Below, one piece after another: positions 7,386 to 16,425 of a stretch of 64,000 nucleotides of DNA. Position 1 is the first letter of the stretch. The number at the start of each line of letters is the position of its first letter. Source of the stretch: an uncultured Microscilla sp. (GTDB lineage: Bacteria; Bacteroidota; Bacteroidia; Cytophagales; Microscillaceae); assembly GCF_947493425.1 (NCBI RefSeq), contig NZ_CANLRP010000014.1:1-64000 (forward strand), given 5' to 3'. The position numbers and the translations under genes were made by a program. The notes under the pieces were generated by a model, which saw only the letters and a program-made list of their open reading frames with translations, was not told the origin of the DNA and ran no database searches.

Positions 7386-10300
7386 TTACTCTGTACTCGG
7401 TGTTCGTTTTTTGCGTGCTATGTCTTCTTCCACTTCTTTTACATGATTACGCACCTCTTCGGCAAGCTCTTGCTCTATTTGCCTCTGCTCTGGCGACGTT
7501 TGACCTTGTTGCTTTTGTTGGGCTTCAATGTGCTCTTCGAGTTTTTTATCTACATTAAGATGCTCGTTTTCTACTCTTTGTTGTTCCTTGTTTACTTTTG
7601 CTTTATATTCTTTATAGCCTTGTTCTTTCTTTCCAAATCGTTTCACCCCCTGTTTTGCTAATGAGTTTTTAGCATGACGATTAGGCAAACGCTTCTTCCA
7701 GATGCCAAATTGTTTGCCTAACATCCATTTAAAGGTTGAGTGAGCCGTTTTTTCGGTACGATAGTAATACAGGTATTCGACTGCCCCCTCTGGATCATAG
7801 TTAATCAACAATACCTTTCTGATGTTGTGCTTCAACAGTTTAATATTTTCGTCGAGCTTTTTCACCTCGTTAAGGTCCTCCAAGCCTTTTTTCTTAGCTA
7901 CCATGATAGCGAGAGCTTCTAACATCTGAAACTCGGTACTCTTGCCTTGTTGGTCAAGTTGCTCTAACTTGTTCTTGTATATACCTGTTTTCTCTGTCAA
8001 GTTATCTTTTGCCAATCGAAATTTCTCTTCCCTACTTTCTAATGTGTCAGTTGCCTTCTCGAACTTGTTTGATTTTGAAGTAGAGTTTTTTGAGTTATGG
8101 TCTTTTTTAAACGCTTTATCCTTATTACCTAAAGCTTCATAATACCCCTTTTGCTTATTTTCTAGCTCTTTTGAGGCTTTATTTTTCGCAACTAAGGCAT
8201 TTTCTGTATGTTCAAACGTGTTGCGCAACTCCATATATTTTTCATCATCCTTTGAAATTCCATTTAGATTGTCCTTGCCCAAACGCCCTGTTTTTAAGAA
8301 CTGAAAATCATTTAGTTTGGTATTATCTTTATCAGGGGTAAGGTGGTACTTGCCTTTTTCATCAGGTGCAGCTTCAAAAGCAAAGTGCCCCTTGCCCAAG
8401 TCCCACTTTGCCAGGCTATATTGAGCCAATTGAAACTCGTGCTGCAATAAGTTAAAGAATAGTCCTCCGCTAATTTCCAGGGTAGGCGTCACATCAGCTG
8501 CTGCCCGCATCCTAAACTTGTCCTCAGGCTTCTCCCCTTGTCTTAGCACTTGGTCGGCGTGGCGATTAAACACCAGAGTAGCCCCTGCCTCAAGGTTGCC
8601 TGTCATCTCTACTCCAAAGCGCCCCATAAGCATTCCTGAAACAGAGGCTATATTGGCAAGCCCTATAGAAGCCCCCAGCCCTGCGGTAAGCCCTACCCCT
8701 GCGCCAAACCCAGCCTTGCCACTTATTTTAAAGTACGCATCTCCTTTCTTTTCACTGTCCCTGCTACGTTTTTTATCCATTTCTACGTCTAACGAAGCAT
8801 GTGCTCCTAGGTGGGCATTCAGGGCCGCTTTGCCTATGATATTGAGTCCTGGCACTGCCGGAATGGGCGCTTCCATCAACACCTTGAATATATTAAAGTG
8901 TTTGTCAAATTTCCCGGCAAGTGTTCCTTTGACCACCTCTTTGGTAATTTTGAGCGATAGCATAAAACCTGCATATTCTGCAGTAAACTCGTTGAGTTCC
9001 CAGGTGGGAGCTTCACCAAACTTAAAGCCTTCTTTGCTCAACGACACCTTGCCCACCGTAGCACTTACCTGCAAAGTTTTAATGATGCTGAAGATATTCT
9101 CCAGGTCGCCAAATACGCCCCCATTTTTGAGTGCCTCTTCATCATTATTACCATTACCACCTTTGGTATACCTCAGTTGAGCCTTGCCAATATCTAATTG
9201 ATTGTCTTTCAGGTGGGCTTCTTCAAACGACATACCAATACGCCCTCCCATAATTTGAGCATCAAAAGTACTGACCCCAGCCAGCCAGGGTTTTTTACGG
9301 GTTTGATCATACTTGACATACGCTTTGCCTACTTTGGCAGTAAAGTATGGGTTATTTTTAAGCAGCTCCATGTCTGTTTCGGCGCCTACGGTTACCTTGT
9401 GGTTTTCATCAATGCTTCCACTCAATAAGAAATTACTAATTGTAAGTATATCTTTGATTATGTGAAACTCATCGCCTGAACCAATAGCAATCGCCCCATT
9501 GATTAATTTACCATCATTGTCCAGACCAAAGCTAAGATCCCCTTTAAAATTATGCCCCAACACGTTTGCCTCAGCAGCAGTTTCGAAATGTAACCCCTTG
9601 GCTTTGCTCCAACTTGCCTCCAGGCTCTTTACATTAAAAGCACCACCCGCTACATTTACTCGTGTGAGCTTCATTCCCATAGATTGTAGCCCTTGGTTGT
9701 TAATGCGAATTTTGGTCAAATGTACTTCACCTATTTCAAATGCCTCATTGAATTTGAGCAATTGATCGGTAAGGAGTATATCATCGTTTTTATATTCAAA
9801 GTTTCCTCCCCAGTCAAGCCTGAAGGTATGATCATTAGAGGTGAGCAGCTTTCTTCCAAAAATGTTGAACCCCATGCCAAATTTTACCTCGGCACCACCT
9901 GCCTTATACATTGGATCCTCTTGTTTGCCCCAAATTAATTGGCTCAAGTACCCTTGCTGGTTCTCCATCTTGGTATCACTGTCCCACGTCTTAATGTCGG
10001 TATGGTGCATGTTCATCCAGAAAAAACGGTTTTGGTTGGGCGAATCTTGAGTTTTTTTATCTTGGGGTGCTTGTACTTCATTGAGCTCATTGGGTGCCTG
10101 TTCGTCTTGTTTGCCCATATAATGATGGTCATAAAGTTTGGCAGCTATTCCAGTGGCTCCTAGTGCAACAGAGCCAAGCGCCAAGCCAGTCACAGGTCCA
10201 ATCATACTGCTGGTACCAGGTCCAGTTGTCGGGCCAGGTCCTCCCTTAGATGCCGCCAGGGCTACACCTCCGGCGACCATAAAACCAAGTGCTGCCGCAA

Positions 10301-11177
10301 TTATCAACCCGCTACCTACCATGCCTATATTAGAGTTGTTATTCAGTATAAAATCGCTAAAAGACCCATATTTCTCCTTGCCAAACTTTTGCCAGCCCCA
10401 GGCAAGCAATTGCGACAAGGTAAGTTTTTGAAGTTTTGCCCACTCTTTTATCACGACCTCTGCGACTCCTTTAGCCGTGCAAATCGTATCATACAAAAAC
10501 TTCGCACGTTTTTTGATGCCAAGCCTCAAATCTTCATACCTTGCCTCTAGGTCAGCCAGGTAGTGGAGACCTTCTGACGCTACTGTAACGTTGTGAATCG
10601 TGGTTGGGGTGGCTTTGCCACCCAATGACATAACGTAGGCAGAGGCCCTTCCAATGACATATTTGAGAAAAACCCGAACAAGGTGTAGTTCTGGGCTATT
10701 TACTGTTTGATAGGTACCTTGGGCAGATTTTAGGGCTGCCCCATACTTGGTGATGGCAGTTTCCATTTTGCCTATGGCATTCTCAAAACCAGTATAACTC
10801 TCTACATAACTATTGATTTGGTCTGCCCAGTTTGCTTGTGAGCCCAACACAGCACATCCAGTCAGGTAATCCATTGCTGAGCCTGCCGAGCTTAGGAGCT
10901 GGTCGACCAAATCTTTGCCAATTTTATGCGCATGTTTTTGAAGTAAGTTTTTCAATGCTTCAAAGCCCGCATTTTCGTCCATAGTAAGTATATCGTACAA
11001 TTGAAGGTTAGTATCCCGATCCTTCAATTTCACGGGTTGGTGTCTTGACTTATGACGCTCATACTTTGCTTTATGTCGCTTGAGCAGGGAGTCACGTGAT
11101 TGGTTTTGCTGATTTTCATTTTTTGGTGTATTGTCCTGAGTATTTTCTGGTCCTCCTTCGATTAGTCTGTCTGCCAT
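7386..11177 (-). CDS. giant orphan protein B, paralog of 2564-6199; function unknown
   Basis: The product has 1263 residues with the same architecture as protein A: a charged disordered start, a helical block containing LLSSAGSAMDYLTG, a long Gly/Ala-rich hydrophobic stretch (about 286-350, with a PGPTTGPGTSS insert absent from A), the highly conserved FFWMNMHHTDIK / GYLSQLIWGK block at about 384, a beta-rich middle with GLTAGLGASIGLANIAS near 826, and a helical basic C-terminus ending RKKRTPSTE. Between about 985 and 1110 it has extra charged coiled-coil sequence, about 60 residues more than A. There is no signal peptide and no recognised family. Its own terminator follows. The conserved middle against variable ends suggests a fixed scaffold with diversified termini, but the role is unknown. 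Confidence 0.8.
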   Translation of the reverse strand: MADRLIEGGPENTQDNTPKNENQQNQSRDSLLKRHKAKYERHKSRHQPVKLKDRDTNLQLYDILTMDENAGFEALKNLLQKHAHKIGKDLVDQLLSSAGSAMDYLTGCAVLGSQANWADQINSYVESYTGFENAIGKMETAITKYGAALKSAQGTYQTVNSPELHLVRVFLKYVIGRASAYVMSLGGKATPTTIHNVTVASEGLHYLADLEARYEDLRLGIKKRAKFLYDTICTAKGVAEVVIKEWAKLQKLTLSQLLAWGWQKFGKEKYGSFSDFILNNNSNIGMVGSGLIIAAALGFMVAGGVALAASKGGPGPTTGPGTSSMIGPVTGLALGSVALGATGIAAKLYDHHYMGKQDEQAPNELNEVQAPQDKKTQDSPNQNRFFWMNMHHTDIKTWDSDTKMENQQGYLSQLIWGKQEDPMYKAGGAEVKFGMGFNIFGRKLLTSNDHTFRLDWGGNFEYKNDDILLTDQLLKFNEAFEIGEVHLTKIRINNQGLQSMGMKLTRVNVAGGAFNVKSLEASWSKAKGLHFETAAEANVLGHNFKGDLSFGLDNDGKLINGAIAIGSGDEFHIIKDILTISNFLLSGSIDENHKVTVGAETDMELLKNNPYFTAKVGKAYVKYDQTRKKPWLAGVSTFDAQIMGGRIGMSFEEAHLKDNQLDIGKAQLRYTKGGNGNNDEEALKNGGVFGDLENIFSIIKTLQVSATVGKVSLSKEGFKFGEAPTWELNEFTAEYAGFMLSLKITKEVVKGTLAGKFDKHFNIFKVLMEAPIPAVPGLNIIGKAALNAHLGAHASLDVEMDKKRSRDSEKKGDAYFKISGKAGFGAGVGLTAGLGASIGLANIASVSGMLMGRFGVEMTGNLEAGATLVFNRHADQVLRQGEKPEDKFRMRAAADVTPTLEISGGLFFNLLQHEFQLAQYSLAKWDLGKGHFAFEAAPDEKGKYHLTPDKDNTKLNDFQFLKTGRLGKDNLNGISKDDEKYMELRNTFEHTENALVAKNKASKELENKQKGYYEALGNKDKAFKKDHNSKNSTSKSNKFEKATDTLESREEKFRLAKDNLTEKTGIYKNKLEQLDQQGKSTEFQMLEALAIMVAKKKGLEDLNEVKKLDENIKLLKHNIRKVLLINYDPEGAVEYLYYYRTEKTAHSTFKWMLGKQFGIWKKRLPNRHAKNSLAKQGVKRFGKKEQGYKEYKAKVNKEQQRVENEHLNVDKKLEEHIEAQQKQQGQTSPEQRQIEQELAEEVRNHVKEVEEDIARKKRTPSTE

Positions 11178-11298
11178 AAAACGCTTGTAGTCTTGTATCT
11201 AAGGCTATACCCCTGCCAGGCTTATGACAGTAATTGCCTAAGATTGTTTGATAAAATTGATAAAATTGGTAAAAGTTTGCAGACACTTTGTTTAACCT

Positions 11299-11470
11299 AG
11301 AGCTTGTTTAATTTTTGATTACATGCTTCGTTGTGTAAGTACTCATTTAGCGCTGCTAAACTCCGTCTTACACGCCTCGCCTGAAATCAAAAAGCTAATG
11401 TTGAATCATTTGGAGAACCGCAGCCCTTTAGGGCAAGCCCAGCGAAGCTAAACCTTCAACAAATTCCTGG
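11299..11470. mobile_element. MITE-like element, type C ends, degenerate
   Basis: It begins AGAGCTTGTTTAA (the same end as at 32303) and contains a core CTTCGTTGTGTAAG...TTTAGCGCTGCTAAA...CTTACACGCCTCG, which can fold as a hairpin. The same core occurs in the better preserved element at 50778-50938. The right end is degenerate (near AACAAATTC at 11457-11465). It is absent from the matching place upstream of giant gene A. No coding capacity. Confidence 0.6.
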
Positions 11471-12032
11471 CATTAGGTGGTTAAAAAAGTACCTGAAAGT
11501 CAAAGAAAGTAAAGGGGGAGTTAATACAAAGGAGGAATTTTGATCCTGTGGTCAGTATACTCAGGTATGCTTATGTTTGAATCACACACAAGATTTTTGC
11601 TAGTTTGAGTAAATGAAAGATGTAGCATGTTTTTTATTTTAAATGTTGTAATTAATTTTAGAATACTATTGCTTTGGGTATATGAGTTCAGCAGGTTAAT
11701 AAAATAGATGCTTGCAACTAAGCTAAGCTATTCTGTTTTTTTGTATTGGTACTATTAAGTAGAGCGTTAGCTACCTGCTCTACCACTCGCACCTATTGTT
11801 AGCAGTTTTTTAGCCCTACTTGCAGGCTGTATTATTTAATTTTATTTGCTCATCAACTCATTTCACAATCTAATATTCCGAAAAACATAATTACATCAAA
11901 ATATTCACAACTACATTACACCTACAAGGGCTTATATTATATATACAAGGCACTATAAACTCCTCATTATCTGGCAGTTAACAAGGCAAGTTGAAATCAC
12001 ATAAATAAGTGGATTTTAAAGTGGATATAACG

Positions 12033-12205
12033 CCTAAGGAATTGTTCAAAAATAAATTTACACTCTGAGGGGTGATTTTTCGCCTTGATACTTCGTTATT
12101 TTTATTGCCCGTAGCGCTGCTATGGGCGCAAAAAATAGCCTCGTCTCAAAACAAAACCTCTACCTCAAGAATGGTAATTTAATTTCTCACCATTCCTAAG
12201 GAATG
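12033..12205 (+). mobile_element. MITE-like element B, copy 1 (about 173 bp)
   Basis: The ends are CCTAAGGAATTGTTC and, inverted, CCTTAGGAATGGTGAG. The centre has GCCCGTAGCGCTGCTATGGGC, a hairpin. A nearly identical copy lies in inverse orientation at 16416-16587. The duplicated segment upstream of giant gene A lacks it: the flank around 6933 reads CACCTAAAAAGAATGA, whereas here CGCCTAA and CCTAAGGAATGA flank the insert. This gives a direct empty-site comparison and a possible CCTAA target duplication. No coding capacity. The rest of 11178-12291 contains no gene. Confidence 0.8.
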
Positions 12206-12228
12206 ATTACAAGATATGTCTCAAAAGA

Positions 12229-12271
12229 AAATCCCGCAAATATTGATGTTTACATCCTATTTGCGGGATTC
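12229..12271 (-). terminator. terminator of the Sel1-repeat gene
   Basis: AATCCCGCAAATA at 12230-12242 pairs perfectly with TATTTGCGGGATT at 12258-12270. On the minus strand it is followed by TTCTTTT. It lies about 20 bases past the 12292 stop. Confidence 0.8.
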
Positions 12272-12291
12272 AAAAACGGCTAAAAATCAGC

Positions 12292-13452
12292 TTATTTCTT
12301 TTTCACTCTGTCATAATCTTTTTGCGCCTGGTAATAGCCATGTTTTACCGCACGCTTATACCAGTGACGCGCCCTTCTTATGCTTTTAGAAGTACCTTTT
12401 CCCAGTTCATTGGCACGTCCAGTAGCATGTTCTGCCATCCCTAGTCGTTTACCTGCAGCTTTTCGATAAAGCTTATAAGCCTTTCTTTCATCTTCTTTTA
12501 TCTCATAGCCAAAATAGTAAGCTTCGCCCAGGTAAAACAACGCATACTTATCTTTACGGTCGGCAGCATGTTGTAGCCAAACAAGTGTTTCTTTAAAGTT
12601 CTCTTTAGTGCCCAATCCTCTAAAATACATCCAGGCTAGGGCAAGCGAAGCCTTGGCATTTTTGCGTAATTTTTTTTCACCCTTATACTTTATCAAGGTT
12701 TCATACGCCATGCGGTAATTTTCACTGTCGAAATAACGAGTGCCGGCAGCTATGCCTTCAGATACCGTAATCTTGCCGCTTCTTCGGGCACGGGCTTCCT
12801 GAGTACCCCAATCTATAGAAAATATCTGCACTTCGCTCATTTGCGTGGGGTACTTACCAGCAGTACGTATATAAAAGTAAAGCGGGGTAGAGTTTTCGTA
12901 CAGGCTACCGTCTTGGTAAGTACCTTTAATTTTGCGGTTTAACTTTACCCTCAGATGATAATAAGGCACTGGGGCGTTTTGATTAAATTTAATTTGCCCA
13001 TATTCAAGGTTGTCGTAGGTTATTTGGATGCCTTTTTTATACCAGGTCATTATATAAGTCAGGTAGGTCTCTGCCACTACCATTTTAGACATGTTGGCAG
13101 TTTGAGGGTGATCGGCTTTGTTAAAGTAAGGAAAAACATCATTGCAAACATAAATATCGTTGGTTTCAAAAAACACATCTATCAAACGCTCTTTGTAAGG
13201 AATCTCTTCTATAGTAGGTTCCTGATCCTGGTCATTGTTACCAGTTTGGGTACCCGACTCAGAAGGTTTGGGTTCCAGGGTGCGTAAAAAACTGGTATCA
13301 CCCATCGAGCTAAGCGCTTTTGCGTAATTTTGCAACAGTTTTGCCGCGCTTTGTTTAATTGTATTTGTTTGCTCAGGAGTAAGGGTTTCCTGGGCAAAGC
13401 TAAAGGCAGACAACCACAAAAGAGCAACTGCCAAACAAAATATTTTTTTCAT
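12292..13452 (-). CDS. secreted Sel1-repeat (TPR-like) protein
   Basis: The product has 386 residues. MKKIFCLAVALLWLSAFSFA is a signal peptide, so it is probably periplasmic. Residues about 25-230 form a region of unknown fold with an acidic linker (QTGNNDQDQEPTIEE). From about 245 to 380 there are Sel1-like repeats, seen as LALAWMYFRGLGTKENFKET, ALFYLGEAYYFGYEI, and ATGRANELGKGTSKSIRRAR. Sel1 repeats are helical pairs used as protein-interaction scaffolds. It ends in a basic tail. It lies upstream of giant gene B on the same strand, separated by 1.1 kb of non-coding DNA with two inserted elements. A shredded second copy precedes giant gene B at 7041-7221, so the Sel1 gene and giant gene were once duplicated together. 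Confidence 0.85.
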   Translation of the reverse strand: MKKIFCLAVALLWLSAFSFAQETLTPEQTNTIKQSAAKLLQNYAKALSSMGDTSFLRTLEPKPSESGTQTGNNDQDQEPTIEEIPYKERLIDVFFETNDIYVCNDVFPYFNKADHPQTANMSKMVVAETYLTYIMTWYKKGIQITYDNLEYGQIKFNQNAPVPYYHLRVKLNRKIKGTYQDGSLYENSTPLYFYIRTAGKYPTQMSEVQIFSIDWGTQEARARRSGKITVSEGIAAGTRYFDSENYRMAYETLIKYKGEKKLRKNAKASLALAWMYFRGLGTKENFKETLVWLQHAADRKDKYALFYLGEAYYFGYEIKEDERKAYKLYRKAAGKRLGMAEHATGRANELGKGTSKSIRRARHWYKRAVKHGYYQAQKDYDRVKKK

Positions 13453-13955
13453 GTTATTGGATGTTTTTTATCAGTGTTTGGATAATTATCCTGACAAGTG
13501 AACTGCTTGAAAATAAGACAAACAGAAATTTACCTTTTCTAACAAAAATATCAAAATAATATTGCATTTAGATATTGGTTCTTTACATTTATATTAACTC
13601 ACGCTACGAAGTGATCAACCTTAATCATTCTTTGGGCACTTGATTTTTTTGTTTTGTACAGCAAAAACCATGTTAAACGTTGGCATTGAAATGATTGTTC
13701 CTTTGGGTAGTACACAAAGCATACCTATCTCCCCAATGTAAGTTTGGAGTACACTAAACTCAATTCGGAGGGTTTTCAATATTAGATGCATACTGGTACA
13801 ACAATAGAACAATTCCAACAAGTGATATTCGGTTATTTTTGTTAACCAATAATAAACACTTACAGACCAACACTGGTTTTAATCAAATGGTTGCCAATTT
13901 CAAACTCCGCCTCCGGCTAATGTTAAACAAGCGCTAAATAATATTATTAAATACT
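13453..13955. other. intergenic region with no convincing gene
   Basis: This is the divergent upstream region of the Sel1 gene (minus) and the TPR gene (plus). A 66-codon minus-strand frame at 13621-13821 has no family resemblance and is not called. GTTAAACAA occurs at 13922-13930, 25 bases before the TPR start; the same nonamer recurs in front of the sigma genes. Confidence 0.5.
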
Positions 13956-15341
13956 ATGAGTGGAGGAATAAAATCAAACTTTTTTAGCAAGCATTTAGGC
14001 TTTGTCGTTAAAATGATCTCTAAATATTACCCTTTAGATGCACACACCCTAGAAAAATACCAAGACCGCTGGCACTGGGAAAGCATCAGCGGGAATGTTT
14101 ACCTTGCGTGGACTCCTGAGTTACTAAAAAAATATCATAGTAAAATCAATTGGACAGCCCTGAGTACTGGGGCACGTATGCCTGAAATAGCCTCCAACAA
14201 AAGGGCAAATCTAGAACAATGGGATAAGATGAATAGCCAAGGATTAGGTATATGGTCTATTGAGTTGTTAGAAGAGTTTAAGGGCAAATGGGACTGGAAC
14301 GAGCTAAGTTCAAACGAAACAATGCCTTGGTCAATGAAATTAATTGAACAATTTCAAGATGAATGGAATTGGTATTACCTTTCTCAAAACCGTGCCTTAC
14401 CTTGGTCAATATTGCTTATCGAAAAGTTTAAAGACAAGTGGGACTGGTCAGAACTAAGCAATTTGCATAGCATTCCCTGGACAATTGAGTTGATACAATG
14501 GTTTGAAGCAGACTGGTACTGGGATACTTTAGTACAAAATGAAAGTTTGCCTTGGTCTATCCAATTGATTGAATCGTTTAGTGACCATTGGGATTGGGAA
14601 ATGCTACATAGTGATTTTATCTATCAAAAAGTACTGAGGTTTTGCCTTGATCAACACGTGGTAGAACAAATAATGGAGAGTTTGGGGAAGTATGGTTGGT
14701 ACATATACGAGTTTAAACGTTTGGATAAAGAAGCATTGTGGCACGAGTTGCGCAATGTTGGCGATACTTGCATCGAGCACTTTCCAGAATGTATCGATGC
14801 TTACTTTTACCGAGGTAAGGCAAAGTATGAGTCTGATGTTTTTCAAGGAGTAATGAATGACTTGAACAAAGTACTTAAGCACGATAAAACACACCAGGGG
14901 GCTTTATATTATCGTGGTCAATTACGCAATGAAATGGAATATTATGAAGATGCTATGCAGGATTTTTCAGACGTAATCAGTATTAACCCACTACACAAGG
15001 AGGCCTACCTGGGTAGGGCACAAGTAAACACCACTTTGGGGCAACTAGAATTGGCCATGCAGAATATTGATCAGGCGTTGGCACTTGACAATGCCTATAT
15101 AGAGGCCTATAAAGTAAAAGGGAAAGCAAGCAAACTACAGGGCAATTACCAAGCAGCGGCAAATGCTTATAGTGCCATTATAAGGCTGGAGTCATGGAAT
15201 GGTGAGGCATATTGCGAAAGAGGCAAGGTATATCAGTTATTAGGTGATATAACTCAAGCGTGTAAAGACTGGAGATACGCAAGCGATACCTGCTTTCATT
15301 TTGAGTCGTACCAACTGTTAGATATTTACTGTAAAGGGTAA
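13956..15341 (+). CDS. Trp-rich 25-residue repeat plus TPR protein
   Basis: The product has 461 residues and no signal peptide (M20 is an alternative start). Residues about 27-215 consist of a 25-residue repeat with the pattern PWSxxLIExFxDxWDWxxLS, clearest from about 124 to 215; I know similar W-rich repeats in Bacteroidota proteins but cannot name a defined family. Residues about 265-455 are tetratricopeptide repeats (for example YFYRGKAKYESDVFQGVMND, AYLGRAQVNTTLGQLELAMQ, AYCERGKVYQLLGDITQACK). TPRs mediate protein-protein contacts. It is convergent with an ECF sigma gene across a shared terminator. A decayed copy of its last ~50 codons lies next to the second sigma gene at 16607-16752. 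A role linked to the sigma factor is possible but unproven. Confidence 0.8.
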   Translation: MSGGIKSNFFSKHLGFVVKMISKYYPLDAHTLEKYQDRWHWESISGNVYLAWTPELLKKYHSKINWTALSTGARMPEIASNKRANLEQWDKMNSQGLGIWSIELLEEFKGKWDWNELSSNETMPWSMKLIEQFQDEWNWYYLSQNRALPWSILLIEKFKDKWDWSELSNLHSIPWTIELIQWFEADWYWDTLVQNESLPWSIQLIESFSDHWDWEMLHSDFIYQKVLRFCLDQHVVEQIMESLGKYGWYIYEFKRLDKEALWHELRNVGDTCIEHFPECIDAYFYRGKAKYESDVFQGVMNDLNKVLKHDKTHQGALYYRGQLRNEMEYYEDAMQDFSDVISINPLHKEAYLGRAQVNTTLGQLELAMQNIDQALALDNAYIEAYKVKGKASKLQGNYQAAANAYSAIIRLESWNGEAYCERGKVYQLLGDITQACKDWRYASDTCFHFESYQLLDIYCKG

Positions 15342-15355
15342 GGCTATAATACAAC

Positions 15356-15389
15356 GATTCCCAACAACCAATTAAGTTTGTTGGGAATC
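15356..15389. terminator. bidirectional terminator between TPR and sigma genes
   Basis: GATTCCCAACAA (15356-15367) pairs perfectly with TTGTTGGGAATC (15378-15389). It lies between convergent stops at 15341 and 15432 and is duplicated at 16763-16796. Confidence 0.75.
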
Positions 15390-15431
15390 ACAAAACAAAT
15401 GTTCATCTTTCATCATCAAACTCAGGTGAGT

Positions 15432-15938
15432 TTAATGGCGTGCGTATTGTTTCAAACTCTTTTTTAGCACCTTACGGGCAAGGTGGATTCTGTTCTTAAC
15501 GGTTCCGATTGGAATCTCTAATTTCTCAGCAATTTCGTGATACTTAAACCCTTTGAAATGCAGCATAAAGGGAACACTATAAGTATCGTCCAGTTTGCTA
15601 ATTGCCTGGTTAATATCCTGGATTGTAAAATTGGCATAAGCCTTATTATTTACCACATTATCTGACGAGTTTATATAATGCAGGTTGTCTGTACTATCTA
15701 TAAAAGTATTCCTACGTGCCAGTCTTTGATAATTGGTAATAAAAGTGTTTCTCATGATGGTGTATAACCATGCTTTGAGATTAGTTCCTTGAGTAAATTT
15801 TTCGCGGTTAGTAATTGCCTTAAGCATTGTTTCCTGTAACAGGTCTTTGGCTTGCTCATTGTCTTTAGTGAGCTTCAGGGCAAAAGGCTTCAGCATTTTA
15901 GATGCCTTGCCTATGGTGTTGAATTCTACAGTTTGCAT
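15432..15938 (-). CDS. ECF-type RNA polymerase sigma factor, copy 1
   Basis: The product has 168 residues, the typical ECF length. Region 2 is about 15-85 (DLLQETMLKAITNREKF, NLKAWLYTIMRNTFITNYQR, the core-binding and -10 recognition part). Region 4 is about 112-162 (FMLHFKGFKYHEIAEKLEIP then IGTVKNRIHLARK, the helix-turn-helix for the -35 region). No anti-sigma gene is adjacent, so control may be transcriptional. The second copy at 16839-17345 differs at about eight residues. Upstream on the minus strand there is a TAnnTTTG element with a GTTAAACAA motif six bases away. The target regulon is unknown. Confidence 0.92.
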   Translation of the reverse strand: MQTVEFNTIGKASKMLKPFALKLTKDNEQAKDLLQETMLKAITNREKFTQGTNLKAWLYTIMRNTFITNYQRLARRNTFIDSTDNLHYINSSDNVVNNKAYANFTIQDINQAISKLDDTYSVPFMLHFKGFKYHEIAEKLEIPIGTVKNRIHLARKVLKKSLKQYARH

Positions 15939-15955
15939 GATGAGTCTTTGTTTAT

Positions 15956-16115
15956 TTGTTTAACCTTTGTTGATTCAAATTTAATTAATGTTAAACAATA
16001 TTAAAAGTAATTACATCTATTTTTTTTCTTTTTTAACGAAAAAAGCACCTCACCCCTTTTATATGCTTTTATGAATATTTATGTTGTTTATATTATATTA
16101 TAATAAGTTAAACAA
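15956..16115 (-). promoter_or_regulatory. sigma copy 1 promoter region with three GTTAAACAA motifs
   Basis: TTGTTTAAC at 15956-15964 (the reverse complement) and GTTAAACAA at 15990-15998 and 16107-16115. On the minus strand TAAATTTG (15983-15976) fits the Bacteroidota -7 consensus TAnnTTTG, and the 15990 motif ends six bases upstream of it. The same spacing occurs in front of copy 2. A canonical -33 TTTG is not evident, so the nonamer may substitute for it or act as an operator. Confidence 0.5.
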
Positions 16116-16224
16116 TACTTGTTTTATAAATCATACAATATGCAAAACAAGCTACTTTGATTTAATCAATTAAAAAAAGAACTAAAACAAACGTTGAGCA
16201 GTCAGGCAAAAAAATATCATCATG

Positions 16225-16425
16225 CTTAGGAATGGTACCAAAATAAATACACATTCTTAATCTCATCTTTTGAGGCTATACTTTGTTAAAAAATAGCCGA
16301 ATAGCGCTGCTATTAGCCAACCTTCCCTCAAGCTCGCTCAACATCCACTGGATATTGCCGTGCCGCGTCTAGCAACAAAATATTTTAGCGTTACTATAGA
16401 AATTTATTTTTACACCATTCCTTAG
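16225..16425 (+). mobile_element. MITE-like element A, copy 1 (about 201 bp)
   Basis: The ends are CTTAGGAATGGT and, inverted, CTAAGGAATGGT; a shorter AAATAAAT block is also mirrored. The core can fold around AATAGCGCTGCTATT. A near-identical copy lies at 33088-33288. The right end abuts and partly shares its terminus with element B. No coding capacity. Confidence 0.8.

Noticed and set aside
13621-13821. Minus-strand 66-codon frame
   Set aside because: No homology recognised, no clear start context, and part of it begins in DNA unlike coding sequence. Left as intergenic.
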